DNA of 64,000 nucleotides, from assembly GCF_019511605.1 (NCBI RefSeq), contig NZ_JAEUAV010000027.1, positions 1 to 64,000 on the forward strand. The letters run 5' to 3'. This document shows positions 53,615-61,918 of the stretch, in pieces. The translations under genes were made by a program, and so were the position numbers. A model generated the notes under the pieces. That model saw only the letters and a list, made by a program, of their open reading frames with translations, ran no database searches and had not been told where the DNA came from. The stretch is from Paraburkholderia phenoliruptrix (GTDB lineage: Bacteria > Pseudomonadota > Gammaproteobacteria > Burkholderiales > Burkholderiaceae). Position 1 is the first letter of the stretch, and every line of letters starts with the position of its first letter.

Positions 53615-54466
53615 CTACTTCACTGCGCCTAGCGCCAGACCCTTCACCAGATACCGCTGCAACCACGCAAAGACCACCGAAACCGGCAACGTCGCGCAAA
53701 GGGTCGCGGCCATCACCAGATGCCACTGCACCACATACTTGCCGGCGACCATATCGGTCACTTGCACGGTAAGTGTCTTGTTTTCCGGCGAGCGGATCAG
53801 CGTGTATACCACTGCAAATTCATTCCACGCGTTGATGAACGTGAAGATTGCGGTGACCACGATGGCGGGCACGGCAAGCGGCAAAAATACCTTGAAAACC
53901 GCCCGGGTTCGTCCGCATCCTTCCAGCCATGCTGATTCCTCCAGATCGCGCGGCACCGTTTGAAAGTACGAAGACAGCATCCAGACAGCGAAGGCTATGT
54001 TGAAGGCCGCGTAGGAAACGATCACGCCAATTTTCGAGTCGACGAGGTTGCCGTCGCCATAAGGAATCATCGCGGCGAGGCGGAATAGGCCGACAACCAG
54101 CAGAATTGGCGAGAGCATCTGCGTGACGAGCAGGAACTGGCGATACGGTCCGCGCCCGCGAAACGGAAAGCGCGCCAATGCATAAGCGGCGGGCAAGCTG
54201 ACCGCGAGCGCGAGGAGCGTGGAGAGCAGACTGATGACCGTGCTGTTGCGCAACGCCACGCCGAAATTGGCGGCTTGCCACATGTCGGCGAAATTGCTCC
54301 ACTGCCAATGCACAGGCAGCCAGCGCGCGGGATAAATGAAAATCTCCGAAGCCGGTTTCAGTGCGGTGAACAGCATGACCGCGAACGGAAACAGCACCAC
54401 CACCACCAGCGGCGACAAGGCAAGCCAGCACCACAGCGAGCGTCTGGCTTTCGCGCTCAGCGTCAT
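53615..54466 (-). CDS. Carbohydrate ABC transporter permease, MalG type
   Basis: 283 residues with six transmembrane helices and the EAA loop DLEESAWLEGCGRTRAVF followed by KVFLPLAVPAIVVTAIF. The ATG overlaps the stop of the partner permease by 4 bp; a longer open frame upstream lies within that gene and is not family-like. Forms the translocation pore with the MalF-type subunit for an unknown sugar or polyol. Confidence 0.92.
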   Translation of the reverse strand: MTLSAKARRSLWCWLALSPLVVVVLFPFAVMLFTALKPASEIFIYPARWLPVHWQWSNFADMWQAANFGVALRNSTVISLLSTLLALAVSLPAAYALARFPFRGRGPYRQFLLVTQMLSPILLVVGLFRLAAMIPYGDGNLVDSKIGVIVSYAAFNIAFAVWMLSSYFQTVPRDLEESAWLEGCGRTRAVFKVFLPLAVPAIVVTAIFTFINAWNEFAVVYTLIRSPENKTLTVQVTDMVAGKYVVQWHLVMAATLCATLPVSVVFAWLQRYLVKGLALGAVK

Positions 54467-55353
54467 GACGGTTCTCCTTCTTTGGCCGGCTGCAGGCGCA
54501 AGTACGCCATCGAAAAAACGAACAGCATGACGAGCATGATCAGCGACACTGCGGCTGCCTCGCCCGGTCGTCCGAGCCTGAAGCCGAGTTCGTATAGGTA
54601 AGTGACGAGAATATGCGTGCTGTTGTCGGGGCCGCCCTGCGTCATGACCCAGATAATCGGAAACGAATTGAACACATAGATCACGTTCAACAGAATGGCC
54701 ATATTGACGAAAGGCCGCAGCAACGGCAGCGTCAGCTTGCGAAACTGCTGCCATGCGCTCGCGCCGTCAATGCGCGCCGCTTCATAGATGTCGCCGGGCA
54801 CCGAAGACAGGCCGCCTAGCAGAATGGTCACGGTGAACGGAATCGACACCAGCACGCCCACTGCGATTTCCACGGGAAACGCGAGCTCAGGCGTAGCCAG
54901 CCAGTGAATCGGGCCGCCAATCAGACCAAGGCGTTGAAGCGTGACGTTGACCATGCCGTAGTCGTCGTTGAACGCCCAGCGCCAGACTACCGCGGTCATG
55001 GTCAGCGAAACGGACCACGGCAGCATGACGATGGTTCGCGCAACGCCGCGCCCATAGAAGTCCTGATTCAGCACCAACGCGACCGGCACCGAAATCGCGA
55101 CCGTACCGCCGACCACGAACACCGTCCATACAATCGTACGACGCGCGGCCGCCACGAAGGTGGGATCGCTGAAGATCGAATAGAAGTTTTGCAAGCCGCT
55201 GAAGTCGCGAATCGCGCCGAAACGCGACACCTCGTGCAGCGATTGCCACACGATGTTGAAAATCGGATAGCTGATGATGAAAAGCGCGAGCACGAGGCTC
55301 GGCGCAATCAGCAGCCACGGCGCTTGCAAACGTGAAGAAGCGGAACGGCTCAT
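54463..55353 (-). CDS. Carbohydrate ABC transporter permease, MalF type
   Basis: 296 residues, six helices, with the EAA loop SVPGDIYEAARIDGASAWQQ and FRKLTLPLLRPFVNMAI. Starts at the ATG before SRSASSRLQAPWLLIAPSLV; the ribosome site is weak (GAGCACG), and 40 further open codons upstream look Arg-rich and are not family-like. Located 179 bp downstream of the binding-protein gene. Confidence 0.9.
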   Translation of the reverse strand: MSRSASSRLQAPWLLIAPSLVLALFIISYPIFNIVWQSLHEVSRFGAIRDFSGLQNFYSIFSDPTFVAAARRTIVWTVFVVGGTVAISVPVALVLNQDFYGRGVARTIVMLPWSVSLTMTAVVWRWAFNDDYGMVNVTLQRLGLIGGPIHWLATPELAFPVEIAVGVLVSIPFTVTILLGGLSSVPGDIYEAARIDGASAWQQFRKLTLPLLRPFVNMAILLNVIYVFNSFPIIWVMTQGGPDNSTHILVTYLYELGFRLGRPGEAAAVSLIMLVMLFVFSMAYLRLQPAKEGEPS

Positions 55354-55532
55354 ACGTGCTCGATCGTGAGACGCGCCCGCATCAAGTATGCGGGCGCGTC
55401 GGAATGGGCCGGTTAGTAGGAGGCAGCCAGCGTCAAGGCCGGTTGCGCGCCGTGCTCGTTGCCGCGGCGGCACTCGTAATCAGGGCAGCGCGGCTGCCGT
55501 GCAGCGGGTGAGCGCAAGGCGAGCCGCGTGCA

Positions 55533-56765
55533 TCAATGGCCCAACGACTTGTTGGCCTGGGTGGCCGCCGCATTCAGCGCATCCGCCGGTTTCGCTTTGC
55601 CCAGATAGATGGATTGCATCGCGTCGGTCACGGCCTTGGCCGTGTCTTCCCAGCCTGTCACGGTAGGCGCGAAGCGGGCGGTGGGCAGCAAGGCAACGAA
55701 TGCTTTGGTATCCGGATCATTGAACGCCGGATCGGTGGATTCCGCCTTGGTGGTCGGCAAGAAGCCTTCTGTGGTCGTGAACTCGACGCGCGGTTCCTTC
55801 GTGAACAGATAGTCGAGGAACTTCCACGCGGACTTCTTCACTTTCGAGTTCTTGAACATCACGATCGAATCCGTGACCGCATAGGTGGCGTGCGTGGTGC
55901 CCATCGGAATAGGATCGATACCGTACTTGAGATTGGGTGCTTCCTTCTTGATCTGCTTTGCGAGGAACGGCGCGGAAATCATCATCGCCACGCGGCCCTG
56001 CTTGAACAGATTCTGCACGTCTTCACGGCTATAGCCGGTCACGCCCGGCTGCGTCAGGCCCTGGTCGATCAGCGACTTATACAGCGTGGCAGCCTTCACG
56101 CCGGCCGGCGAATTGAACGCCGCCTTGTTGTCCTTGCCGACCACGTCGCCGCCGTTGGTCCATAGCGCGTAGTAGTAGTACACGTCTGTTTCGATTTCCT
56201 TGCCTTGCAGACCGAAGCCGGCAACGCCTTGCGCCTTCAGCTTCTTCGACGCCTCGATCACATCGTTCCAGGTTTTCGGACCATCCGGATAGCCGGCCTT
56301 GGCGAGCAGGTCCTTGTTGTAGTACAGCGCACGCGCCGATGCTGCAATGGGCAGGCCATAGACCTTGCCGTTGATCTCGCCGGGCGCCAGGAACGGACCG
56401 ATGAAACGCCCTTTGAAATTGGCGTCCATGTAGCCGTCGAGCGGTTCGGCCACGTCGTCCTTTACGAAGTCGAGCAGCCAGCGTGTGCCGACAATCGCGA
56501 GGTCTGCGTTCGCGTTGCCGGAAATGTCGGTCTGCAGCTTCTGCTGCAGCGTGTCCCAGTTCACGTCTTCGATCTTGATGGTGGTGCCGGGATTGGCCTT
56601 CTCGAAGTTGCGCGCCATCTTTTCGAAGTACGGAGCGGTTGCGTCGCTGTAGTGCGCAACGGTCACGCGGACCGTGTCGGCATGAGCCGCTACGGCGATA
56701 CCTGCAAACGCGAGCGCCACGGCGACTTTGCCGAGCGCGAGGGAAGCACGGGCATGCAACGACAT
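55533..56765 (-). CDS. Carbohydrate ABC transporter substrate-binding protein
   Basis: 410 residues, family 1 solute-binding protein. Signal peptide MSLHARASLALGKVAVALAF ending AHA-D at 29/30, then TVRVTVAHYSDATAPYFEKM. Ligand-site features include LAIVGTRWLLDFV, YGLPIAASARALYYNKDLLA and VYYYYALWTNGGDVV. ATG with AGGAGAG upstream. Similar to receptors for di-/monosaccharides and polyols; the sugar is not deducible. The 179-bp gap to the permease gene may hold a processing site but I see no terminator. Confidence 0.92.
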   Translation of the reverse strand: MSLHARASLALGKVAVALAFAGIAVAAHADTVRVTVAHYSDATAPYFEKMARNFEKANPGTTIKIEDVNWDTLQQKLQTDISGNANADLAIVGTRWLLDFVKDDVAEPLDGYMDANFKGRFIGPFLAPGEINGKVYGLPIAASARALYYNKDLLAKAGYPDGPKTWNDVIEASKKLKAQGVAGFGLQGKEIETDVYYYYALWTNGGDVVGKDNKAAFNSPAGVKAATLYKSLIDQGLTQPGVTGYSREDVQNLFKQGRVAMMISAPFLAKQIKKEAPNLKYGIDPIPMGTTHATYAVTDSIVMFKNSKVKKSAWKFLDYLFTKEPRVEFTTTEGFLPTTKAESTDPAFNDPDTKAFVALLPTARFAPTVTGWEDTAKAVTDAMQSIYLGKAKPADALNAAATQANKSLGH

Positions 56766-56901
56766 TTCTCTCTCCTGAACAGGTTCGCTGCCGTCGCCGG
56801 CCGCTGTGTGTTGAATTGTTTGAAAAAATCCTACACGGCTAAAAATGGGTTGTCACGTAGGGTCTGCGATATTTTTTATCACTCGGGTTTGTGCATAAGA
56901 T

Positions 56902-56916
56902 GCCTGTAAAACAGGC
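56902..56916. promoter_or_regulatory. Short inverted repeat in the divergent gap near the binding-protein gene
   Basis: GCCTG-TAAAA-CAGGC is a perfect 5-bp dyad with a 5-base spacer, flanked by ATAAG on the left and TTAT on the right. It lies 137 bases before the binding-protein start and may be a second regulator site. Evidence is weak because the arms are short. Confidence 0.3.
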
Positions 56917-56987
56917 TTATTCTCAGTGCGCCGCATCTGCGTGTTTCCCACTATGCGGGATGCGGCCGGTCGGCGACGCTACGCGGC

Positions 56988-57002
56988 TGTAATAAATTTA
57001 CA
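56988..57002. promoter_or_regulatory. HexR-like (RpiR family) operator before the SDR-ATPase-RpiR operon
   Basis: TGTAATAAATTTACA matches the published HexR consensus TGTARTWWWAYTACA at 14 of 15 positions, with perfect TGTAA/TTACA arms. It sits 41 bases ahead of the SDR start in the gap shared with the ABC binding-protein gene. An RpiR-family regulator is encoded in the plus-strand operon, which makes autoregulation through this site likely. Confidence 0.6.
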
Positions 57003-57043
57003 CGGAACGAGAAGCGCGCTGCGCGTGCGAATGCGAGGTCAAA

Positions 57044-57817
57044 ATGAATCGAGTGGTATTGATAACCGGCGCTTGTGGCGGTATTGGCAGCGTGTTGTGC
57101 AGGCGTTTCGTCGAAGAGGGCGACACGGTGCTGGCGCTCGACATTGACGCGGCGGCGCTCGATCGCCTCGCAAAGCAGTTGGGTGAATCACGCGTAATTC
57201 CGCTGGTTGCGGATCTCGGCGACGCCGCCGCGGTGCAGCAGGCGGTGTCCGCCGCGGTGGCGAGGCGCGGCCCCGTGGATGTGCTCGTCGCAAACGCGGG
57301 CGCCGCTGAAGGGCTTACGCTCGCCACCACGGACGTGGCGAGCTGGCAGCGCGATATTCATCTCAACCTGAACGGCACTTATCACACGGTCGAGGCCGTG
57401 CGCGCTTCCATGATCGAACGCGCGCGTGGCGCGCTCGTGCTGATCGGCTCGGTGAACGGCATGGCCGCGCTTGGCCATCCCGCGTATAGCGCGGCCAAAG
57501 CGGGCTTGATCAGTTATACCAAAGCGCTCGCGCTCGAACTGGGTCGCTATGGCATCCGCGCGAACATCGTGTGTCCGGGCACCGTGAAGACCCAGGCATG
57601 GCAGGCGCGCGTGGACAAGAACCCGCAAGTCTTCGAGGACCTGAAGAAGTGGTACCCGTTGCGCGATTTCGCCACGCCCGACGATATAGCCGACGCCGTA
57701 CTGTTTCTCGCTTCGCCAATGGCGCGCGTCATTACCGGCGTCGCGCTGCCGGTCGACGGCGGCTTGATGGCCGGCAACCGTTTGATGGCGCAAGAACTGA
57801 CGCTCGAATCGCTTTGA
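57044..57817 (+). CDS. SDR family dehydrogenase, probably sugar- or polyol-linked
   Basis: 257 residues: TGACGGIG at 8-15, NAG at 84-86 and catalytic Ser136, Tyr148 and Lys152 (YSAAK). Asp33 after the second strand (ALDIDAAALD) favours NAD(H) over NADP(H). C-terminal region VCPGTVKTQAW and VALPVDGGLMAGN is typical of polyol/sugar dehydrogenases of the FabG-like type. ATG with GAGGTC upstream. First gene of an operon with the ABC ATPase and RpiR regulator, so it probably oxidises the imported compound. Confidence 0.9.
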   Translation: MNRVVLITGACGGIGSVLCRRFVEEGDTVLALDIDAAALDRLAKQLGESRVIPLVADLGDAAAVQQAVSAAVARRGPVDVLVANAGAAEGLTLATTDVASWQRDIHLNLNGTYHTVEAVRASMIERARGALVLIGSVNGMAALGHPAYSAAKAGLISYTKALALELGRYGIRANIVCPGTVKTQAWQARVDKNPQVFEDLKKWYPLRDFATPDDIADAVLFLASPMARVITGVALPVDGGLMAGNRLMAQELTLESL

Positions 57818-57844
57818 CCTAAACCCGCACACGATGAGGACAGC

Positions 57845-58927
57845 ATGGCAGCAGTGCAACTGAGCGGCATCTACAAACGCTACGGCGATACGCAGGTGGT
57901 GCACGGCATCGACCTGCACATCGACGACGGCGAGTTCGTCGTGCTGGTCGGTCCGTCCGGCTGCGGCAAGAGCACGCTCATGCGCATGGTGGCGGGGCTC
58001 GAGGAAATCAGCGGCGGCGATCTACTGATTGGCAAAACGCGCGCCAATCATCTCCCGCCGCAGCAGCGCAATATCTCGATGGTGTTCCAGAGCTACGCGC
58101 TATATCCGCATCTGTCGGTCTATGAAAATATCGCGTTCGGTCCGCGAATCCGCAAGGAAGCGCCGGCCAGTTTCAAGCCGCGCATCGAGGCCGCCGCGAA
58201 GATGCTCAACCTCGGCGGCTATCTCGACCGCCTGCCACGCGCGCTGTCGGGCGGTCAGCGCCAGCGCGTCGCGATGGGCCGCGCCGTAGTGCGCGAGCCG
58301 TCGCTGTTTCTGTTCGACGAGCCGCTCTCCAACCTCGACGCCAAGCTGCGCGTGCAAATGCGCACGGAGATCAAGGCACTGCATCAGCGCCTGAAAAACA
58401 CGGTGATTTACGTGACGCACGATCAGATAGAAGCGATGACAATGGCCGATCGCATCGTCGTGATGAACGCGGGGCGAATCGAACAGATCGGGCGTCCGCT
58501 CGAACTGTATGACCGTCCCGAGAATCTGTTCGTCGCGAGTTTCCTCGGCTCGCCTTCAATGAATTTCGCAGAAGGCATCGTGGTGAAGCACGCGCATGCT
58601 TCCGGGCTCGCATTGAAACTCGCGGACGGCAGCGAGATCGTGCTGGAACGCGCGCCCGCGTCGGCCACAACGGGCGCGAAGGTGACGCTGGGCGTACGCC
58701 CCGAGCACATTGAAACCGTTACGCAGACGCCCGACGTCACCATGCAGGTCGAGGTAATCGAGCCGACTGGCGCAGAGACGCACTTGTACGGGAAAATAGG
58801 CGGCAATACGTGGTGCGTGACGACGCGTCAACGCTCGGAGATGCAGCCGGGCGAGCGCGTCACGCTGAGCCTGCCCGCGGCTCACATTCACCTGTTCGAT
58901 ACGGAGAGTGGACGCAGGCTGGTCTGA
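57845..58927 (+). CDS. Carbohydrate ABC transporter ATPase, UgpC/MalK type
   Basis: 360 residues. Walker A GPSGCGKST at 36-44, Q-loop VFQSYALYPHLSVYENIAF, signature LSGGQRQRVAMGRAVV, Walker B LFLFDEPLSNLD and switch His in VIYVTHDQIEAMTMA. A MalK-like TOBE regulatory domain is present (VTLGVRPEHIETVTQ). Complete, in contrast to GlpS and GlpT. Located across the divergent promoter from the permease genes, and would homodimerise to energise them. Start 27 bases after the SDR stop with GAGGA upstream. Confidence 0.93.
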   Translation: MAAVQLSGIYKRYGDTQVVHGIDLHIDDGEFVVLVGPSGCGKSTLMRMVAGLEEISGGDLLIGKTRANHLPPQQRNISMVFQSYALYPHLSVYENIAFGPRIRKEAPASFKPRIEAAAKMLNLGGYLDRLPRALSGGQRQRVAMGRAVVREPSLFLFDEPLSNLDAKLRVQMRTEIKALHQRLKNTVIYVTHDQIEAMTMADRIVVMNAGRIEQIGRPLELYDRPENLFVASFLGSPSMNFAEGIVVKHAHASGLALKLADGSEIVLERAPASATTGAKVTLGVRPEHIETVTQTPDVTMQVEVIEPTGAETHLYGKIGGNTWCVTTRQRSEMQPGERVTLSLPAAHIHLFDTESGRRLV

Positions 58928-58990
58928 GCCGCGTGTTGCCGATTGAAGCTGCGAGCGACGCGGATTCATCTAACCCTTGAGGAACACCGG

Positions 58991-59851
58991 GTGTCCGCAC
59001 CGAACTTGATTCCCCACATCCGCAGCGCACTGGCCAGTTTGCGGCCCGCCGAACGCAAGGTCGCCGACATGGTGTTGAACGACGTCGACTTTGCCATGCG
59101 CGCGAGCATCACTGAACTCGCGCAGCGCGCGGACGTCTCCGAGCCTTCGGTTACACGCTTTTGCCGGGCCATCGGTGCGCATGGACTGCGCGACTTCAAG
59201 ATGCAACTCGCGCAGAGTGTGGCGGGCGGGTTGCCGTATTCGTCCGCCGCAATTGCGCGCGACGACGACGTACAAACGTTGATGGACAAAGTGGGCGAAG
59301 CCGCGGTCGAGGGCATCACGCACGCGCGCGGCGCGTTGGACCCCGCCGTGGTGGAAAGCGCGATTGCGGCGCTCGCTAGCGCGCGGCGTGTGTTCTTCTT
59401 TGGCGTCGGCTCCGGGTCGGGGCTCGTCGCACAAGATGCGGCGCTACGCTTGCTGCGCCTCGACATCGCGGCCAGCGCGTTTACCGACGCGCACCTGCAA
59501 CGCCTCTACGCCGGCATGATGGAGCCAGGCGACGTGGCCTTCGGCATTTCGCACTCGGGGCGCAGCGTCGAGGTGAACGAAAGCATTCAGATCGCAAAGG
59601 AACGCGGGGCGACCACCATCGCACTGACCAATGTCGGCTCGCGCCTCGCGTGGCTCGCGGACATTGCGCTGCTGCTGCGCGTGCCCAGCCCCATCGATCC
59701 GAATACGCCGGGCGTGTCGCGGCTCGTGCATCTTTGCATCATGGACGCACTCGCCATTGGCGTCGCGCTGAAGGCCGGCCCGAAGACGCTGGAGAAAATG
59801 CGGCATGCGAAGGCGCGGTTGTCGTCGCATGAGCCGCAAACGGGCGATTAG
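58991..59851 (+). CDS. MurR/RpiR family transcriptional regulator
   Basis: 286 residues from a GTG preceded by TTGAGGAAC; a TTG 16 codons earlier has no ribosome site. N-terminal HTH_6 domain (IRSALASLRPAERKVADMVL, ITELAQRADVSEPSVTRFCR) and C-terminal SIS sugar-phosphate isomerase domain (RRVFFFGVGSGSGLVAQDAA, FGISHSGRSVEVNESIQIAK). RpiR proteins sense phosphorylated sugars. It closes the SDR-ATPase operon, and a HexR-like site lies in front of that operon. Confidence 0.92.
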   Translation: MSAPNLIPHIRSALASLRPAERKVADMVLNDVDFAMRASITELAQRADVSEPSVTRFCRAIGAHGLRDFKMQLAQSVAGGLPYSSAAIARDDDVQTLMDKVGEAAVEGITHARGALDPAVVESAIAALASARRVFFFGVGSGSGLVAQDAALRLLRLDIAASAFTDAHLQRLYAGMMEPGDVAFGISHSGRSVEVNESIQIAKERGATTIALTNVGSRLAWLADIALLLRVPSPIDPNTPGVSRLVHLCIMDALAIGVALKAGPKTLEKMRHAKARLSSHEPQTGD

Positions 59852-59907
59852 GAAGGCAGACTAACTAACGCCTGCGCCGCGGGGTTTGTGGGTGTGGCCG
59901 TGGCTGT

Positions 59908-59943
59908 GGCCTGTGTTGCCGCTGCGGCCTGCGTTGCCGCTCG
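59908..59943. repeat. 18-bp imperfect tandem duplication
   Basis: GGCCTGTGTTGCCGCTGC is followed directly by GGCCTGCGTTGCCGCTCG, differing at three positions. It lies in the short gap between the convergent RpiR and IclR genes and shows no other feature. Confidence 0.6.
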
Positions 59944-59955
59944 CCAATCCGTAGC

Positions 59956-60783
59956 TCACCCCATCCACCCGAATCGGCGCGACAGGCGCAGCGTTGCCGT
60001 GCGCAACGTCTGCGCGGGCCCGGCTGTCACGGCGCTGTCGAAGCTGCCGCTCGGCCCCATCAGCGCGAGCACGAGGCAGATGCTGCCGGTGTGATCGAAC
60101 ACCGGCGCAGCGAGTGTGTCGATGCCCGGTACGGGGCGGCTCAGCGCCGTGTCGATGCTGTCCGCGCGGATCTGGGCAAGGCGTTGCGCGTAGGTGTTTT
60201 TCAGCGCCGGCGGCGTGCCTTGGTCTGCGAAAACGTCGGCTTCGTACGCTCCTGCGAGGCGCAACGGGTCCTGCGCGAGCAGCCCGGCGCGCACGTCGTC
60301 TGCGATATGTGCCGCGAAGACTCGCCCGATCGCCGTGTTCACCAGCGACATCACCGTGCCTACGCGCAAACTCACGTGCAATGGACGCGGCGATTCCTCC
60401 AGCCGCACCACAGTCGGCCCGAGCGGACCAAGCACCGCCATTGCGACGCTCATCGCAGTGGATGCCGCCAGTTCCACCACTTCGGGCTCGGCCTCGCGCG
60501 TCGGCGAAAGGCGCTGCAGGCTGATCAAACCAAGTTCCAGTGCGAGCGGCCCAGCCTCGAAACAGCCGGACGCGTCGCGGCTCAGCAAGCCGGTCTTCAG
60601 GAGGCTCACGAGATGCGGAAACGCTTTTGCCGGCGGCATACCTGCTGCGGCTGCGAGGTCGCGCAAGCTTAACGGCCGCGCCGCCGCGACGAGCGCGGCG
60701 AGCAGTTCACCGGTACTGTCGAGCGACTGGATGCCGCGCTGCGGTTTCGCATCTGCGGAAACGGGAGAAGAATGGTCGGTCAC
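59956..60783 (-). CDS. IclR family transcriptional regulator (second of a tandem pair)
   Basis: 275 residues from a GTG that overlaps the stop of the upstream IclR gene (GTGA). Winged helix at about 15-75 (GIQSLDSTGELLAALVAAAR, LRDLAAAAGMPPAKAFPHLV) and an IclR effector domain (VVRLEESPRPLHVSLRVGTV, GIDTLAAPVFDHTGSICLVL). The domain is full length. It shares about one third of its visible motifs with its neighbour (KPQRGIQS/KTQRGIQS; VGTVMSL in both), suggesting duplication. Confidence 0.92.
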   Translation of the reverse strand: MTDHSSPVSADAKPQRGIQSLDSTGELLAALVAAARPLSLRDLAAAAGMPPAKAFPHLVSLLKTGLLSRDASGCFEAGPLALELGLISLQRLSPTREAEPEVVELAASTAMSVAMAVLGPLGPTVVRLEESPRPLHVSLRVGTVMSLVNTAIGRVFAAHIADDVRAGLLAQDPLRLAGAYEADVFADQGTPPALKNTYAQRLAQIRADSIDTALSRPVPGIDTLAAPVFDHTGSICLVLALMGPSGSFDSAVTAGPAQTLRTATLRLSRRFGWMG

Positions 60784-61643
60784 GATGCGGACGATGCCAG
60801 CAGTGAAGGTTCAAGAGCGAGTTGCGCGCCGATTTCGCGAGCGGTGGCAACGAGAGCGCGCGCGGTCGGGCCGTCGGCGGCCACGTTGATTGCGCCCGTG
60901 GAGCCGATCACTGTCAACGCCAGCGCCAGATGCCCGCGCTCGTCGAACACCGGCGCGCTCAGACTGCTGATGCCGGGGCTCGGCGCGTCCACACTGCACT
61001 CCAGCCCGCGCGCGCGGATTCTCTCAAGCGACGCCTGAAATGCGGCGTCCCGCGGCGCGCTCGCCCCGCTTTCTGCCGCGCCCGACTGGTTTGCCCACAT
61101 CGCCTCGAGCGTTTCGCGCGGCAGGTAGGCGCAGAACACGCGTCCCGTCGACGTCGCCGGCAGCGACATGACCGTGCCCACATGCAGATTCACATGCAGC
61201 GGAAAACCCGCATGCTCATACCGGACAATGGTCGGTCCTTGCGGCCCGGCAATACAAATGGCCACGCTAAAACCGATTGCTTCGGCGAGCGCAGCCACGC
61301 GCGGCACGGCGGCACGAAACGCCGGCTGATGTTCGAGATGCAGCAGCCCAAGCCGCAATGACAATGGTCCCGGCTCATAGCGGCCCGACAACTCGTCGCG
61401 CTTGACGAGACCGAGGCGGCTCAGGCTCACCAGATAAGCATGCGCCTGCCCCGGAGCCAGTTCGGCGGCAACGGCCAGGTCGGACAATGCAAGCGGCACG
61501 CGCGCCTGTGCCAGCGCGACCAACAGTCGTCCGCCCACTTCGACGCTCTGAATGCCGCGCTGCGTCTTGCTGCCTTCCGCTGTCTCGTTGACGCCCGGGC
61601 CTTTGCCCCTGACGCCTTCGGCTGCTTTCACTGCTTTGCTCAC
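60780..61643 (-). CDS. IclR family transcriptional regulator (first of a tandem pair)
   Basis: 287 residues from a GTG. N-terminal tail rich in Lys and Gly (about 25 residues), winged helix (KTQRGIQSVEVGGRLLVALA, LSDLAVAAELAPGQAHAYLV) and IclR effector domain (TIVRYEHAGFPLHVNLHVGT, GISSLSAPVFDERGHLALAL). Divergent from the MBL-fold/monooxygenase operon, with a palindromic site between them that touches the plus-strand promoter. IclR proteins often control aromatic catabolism and may activate or repress. Confidence 0.92.
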   Translation of the reverse strand: MSKAVKAAEGVRGKGPGVNETAEGSKTQRGIQSVEVGGRLLVALAQARVPLALSDLAVAAELAPGQAHAYLVSLSRLGLVKRDELSGRYEPGPLSLRLGLLHLEHQPAFRAAVPRVAALAEAIGFSVAICIAGPQGPTIVRYEHAGFPLHVNLHVGTVMSLPATSTGRVFCAYLPRETLEAMWANQSGAAESGASAPRDAAFQASLERIRARGLECSVDAPSPGISSLSAPVFDERGHLALALTVIGSTGAINVAADGPTARALVATAREIGAQLALEPSLLASSAS

Positions 61644-61741
61644 ACCCGCGCCTGTCCGTTAAAAAGGTCCATGTTAACCGAACCGCCACCGCGCGCCGCG
61701 GCTGTCCCTGCCCTTCATGTTAGTCATTGTTGAATTTGCGT

Positions 61742-61761
61742 ATAGCGATACATTTCGCTAT
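61742..61761. promoter_or_regulatory. IclR-type palindromic operator
   Basis: Perfect 7-bp arms ATAGCGA/TCGCTAT with a 6-base spacer make a 20-bp dyad whose last base is the first base of the -35 box of the plus-strand promoter. The size and symmetry fit IclR-family operators, and two IclR genes start just to the left. Confidence 0.6.
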
Positions 61762-61790
61762 TGACAAATAAACAGGCGCAGTCCTAAGAT
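61761..61790 (+). promoter_or_regulatory. Sigma70-like promoter of the MBL-fold/monooxygenase operon
   Basis: TTGACA at 61761-61766 and TAAGAT at 61785-61790 with an 18-base spacer. It would start transcription near 61797, about 120 bases before the MBL-fold gene. Confidence 0.6.
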
Positions 61791-61918
61791 GCATTTACCC
61801 CGACATACACCGTCGCAGTCGCAGAATCAAAAATGGGGCGAGACAACCTTCAATACCGTCAGCCGGCGCCGCACGGCCGGCCGTCTCGCCTCACGTCCAA
61901 CTTTTGAGGGAGACGAGC

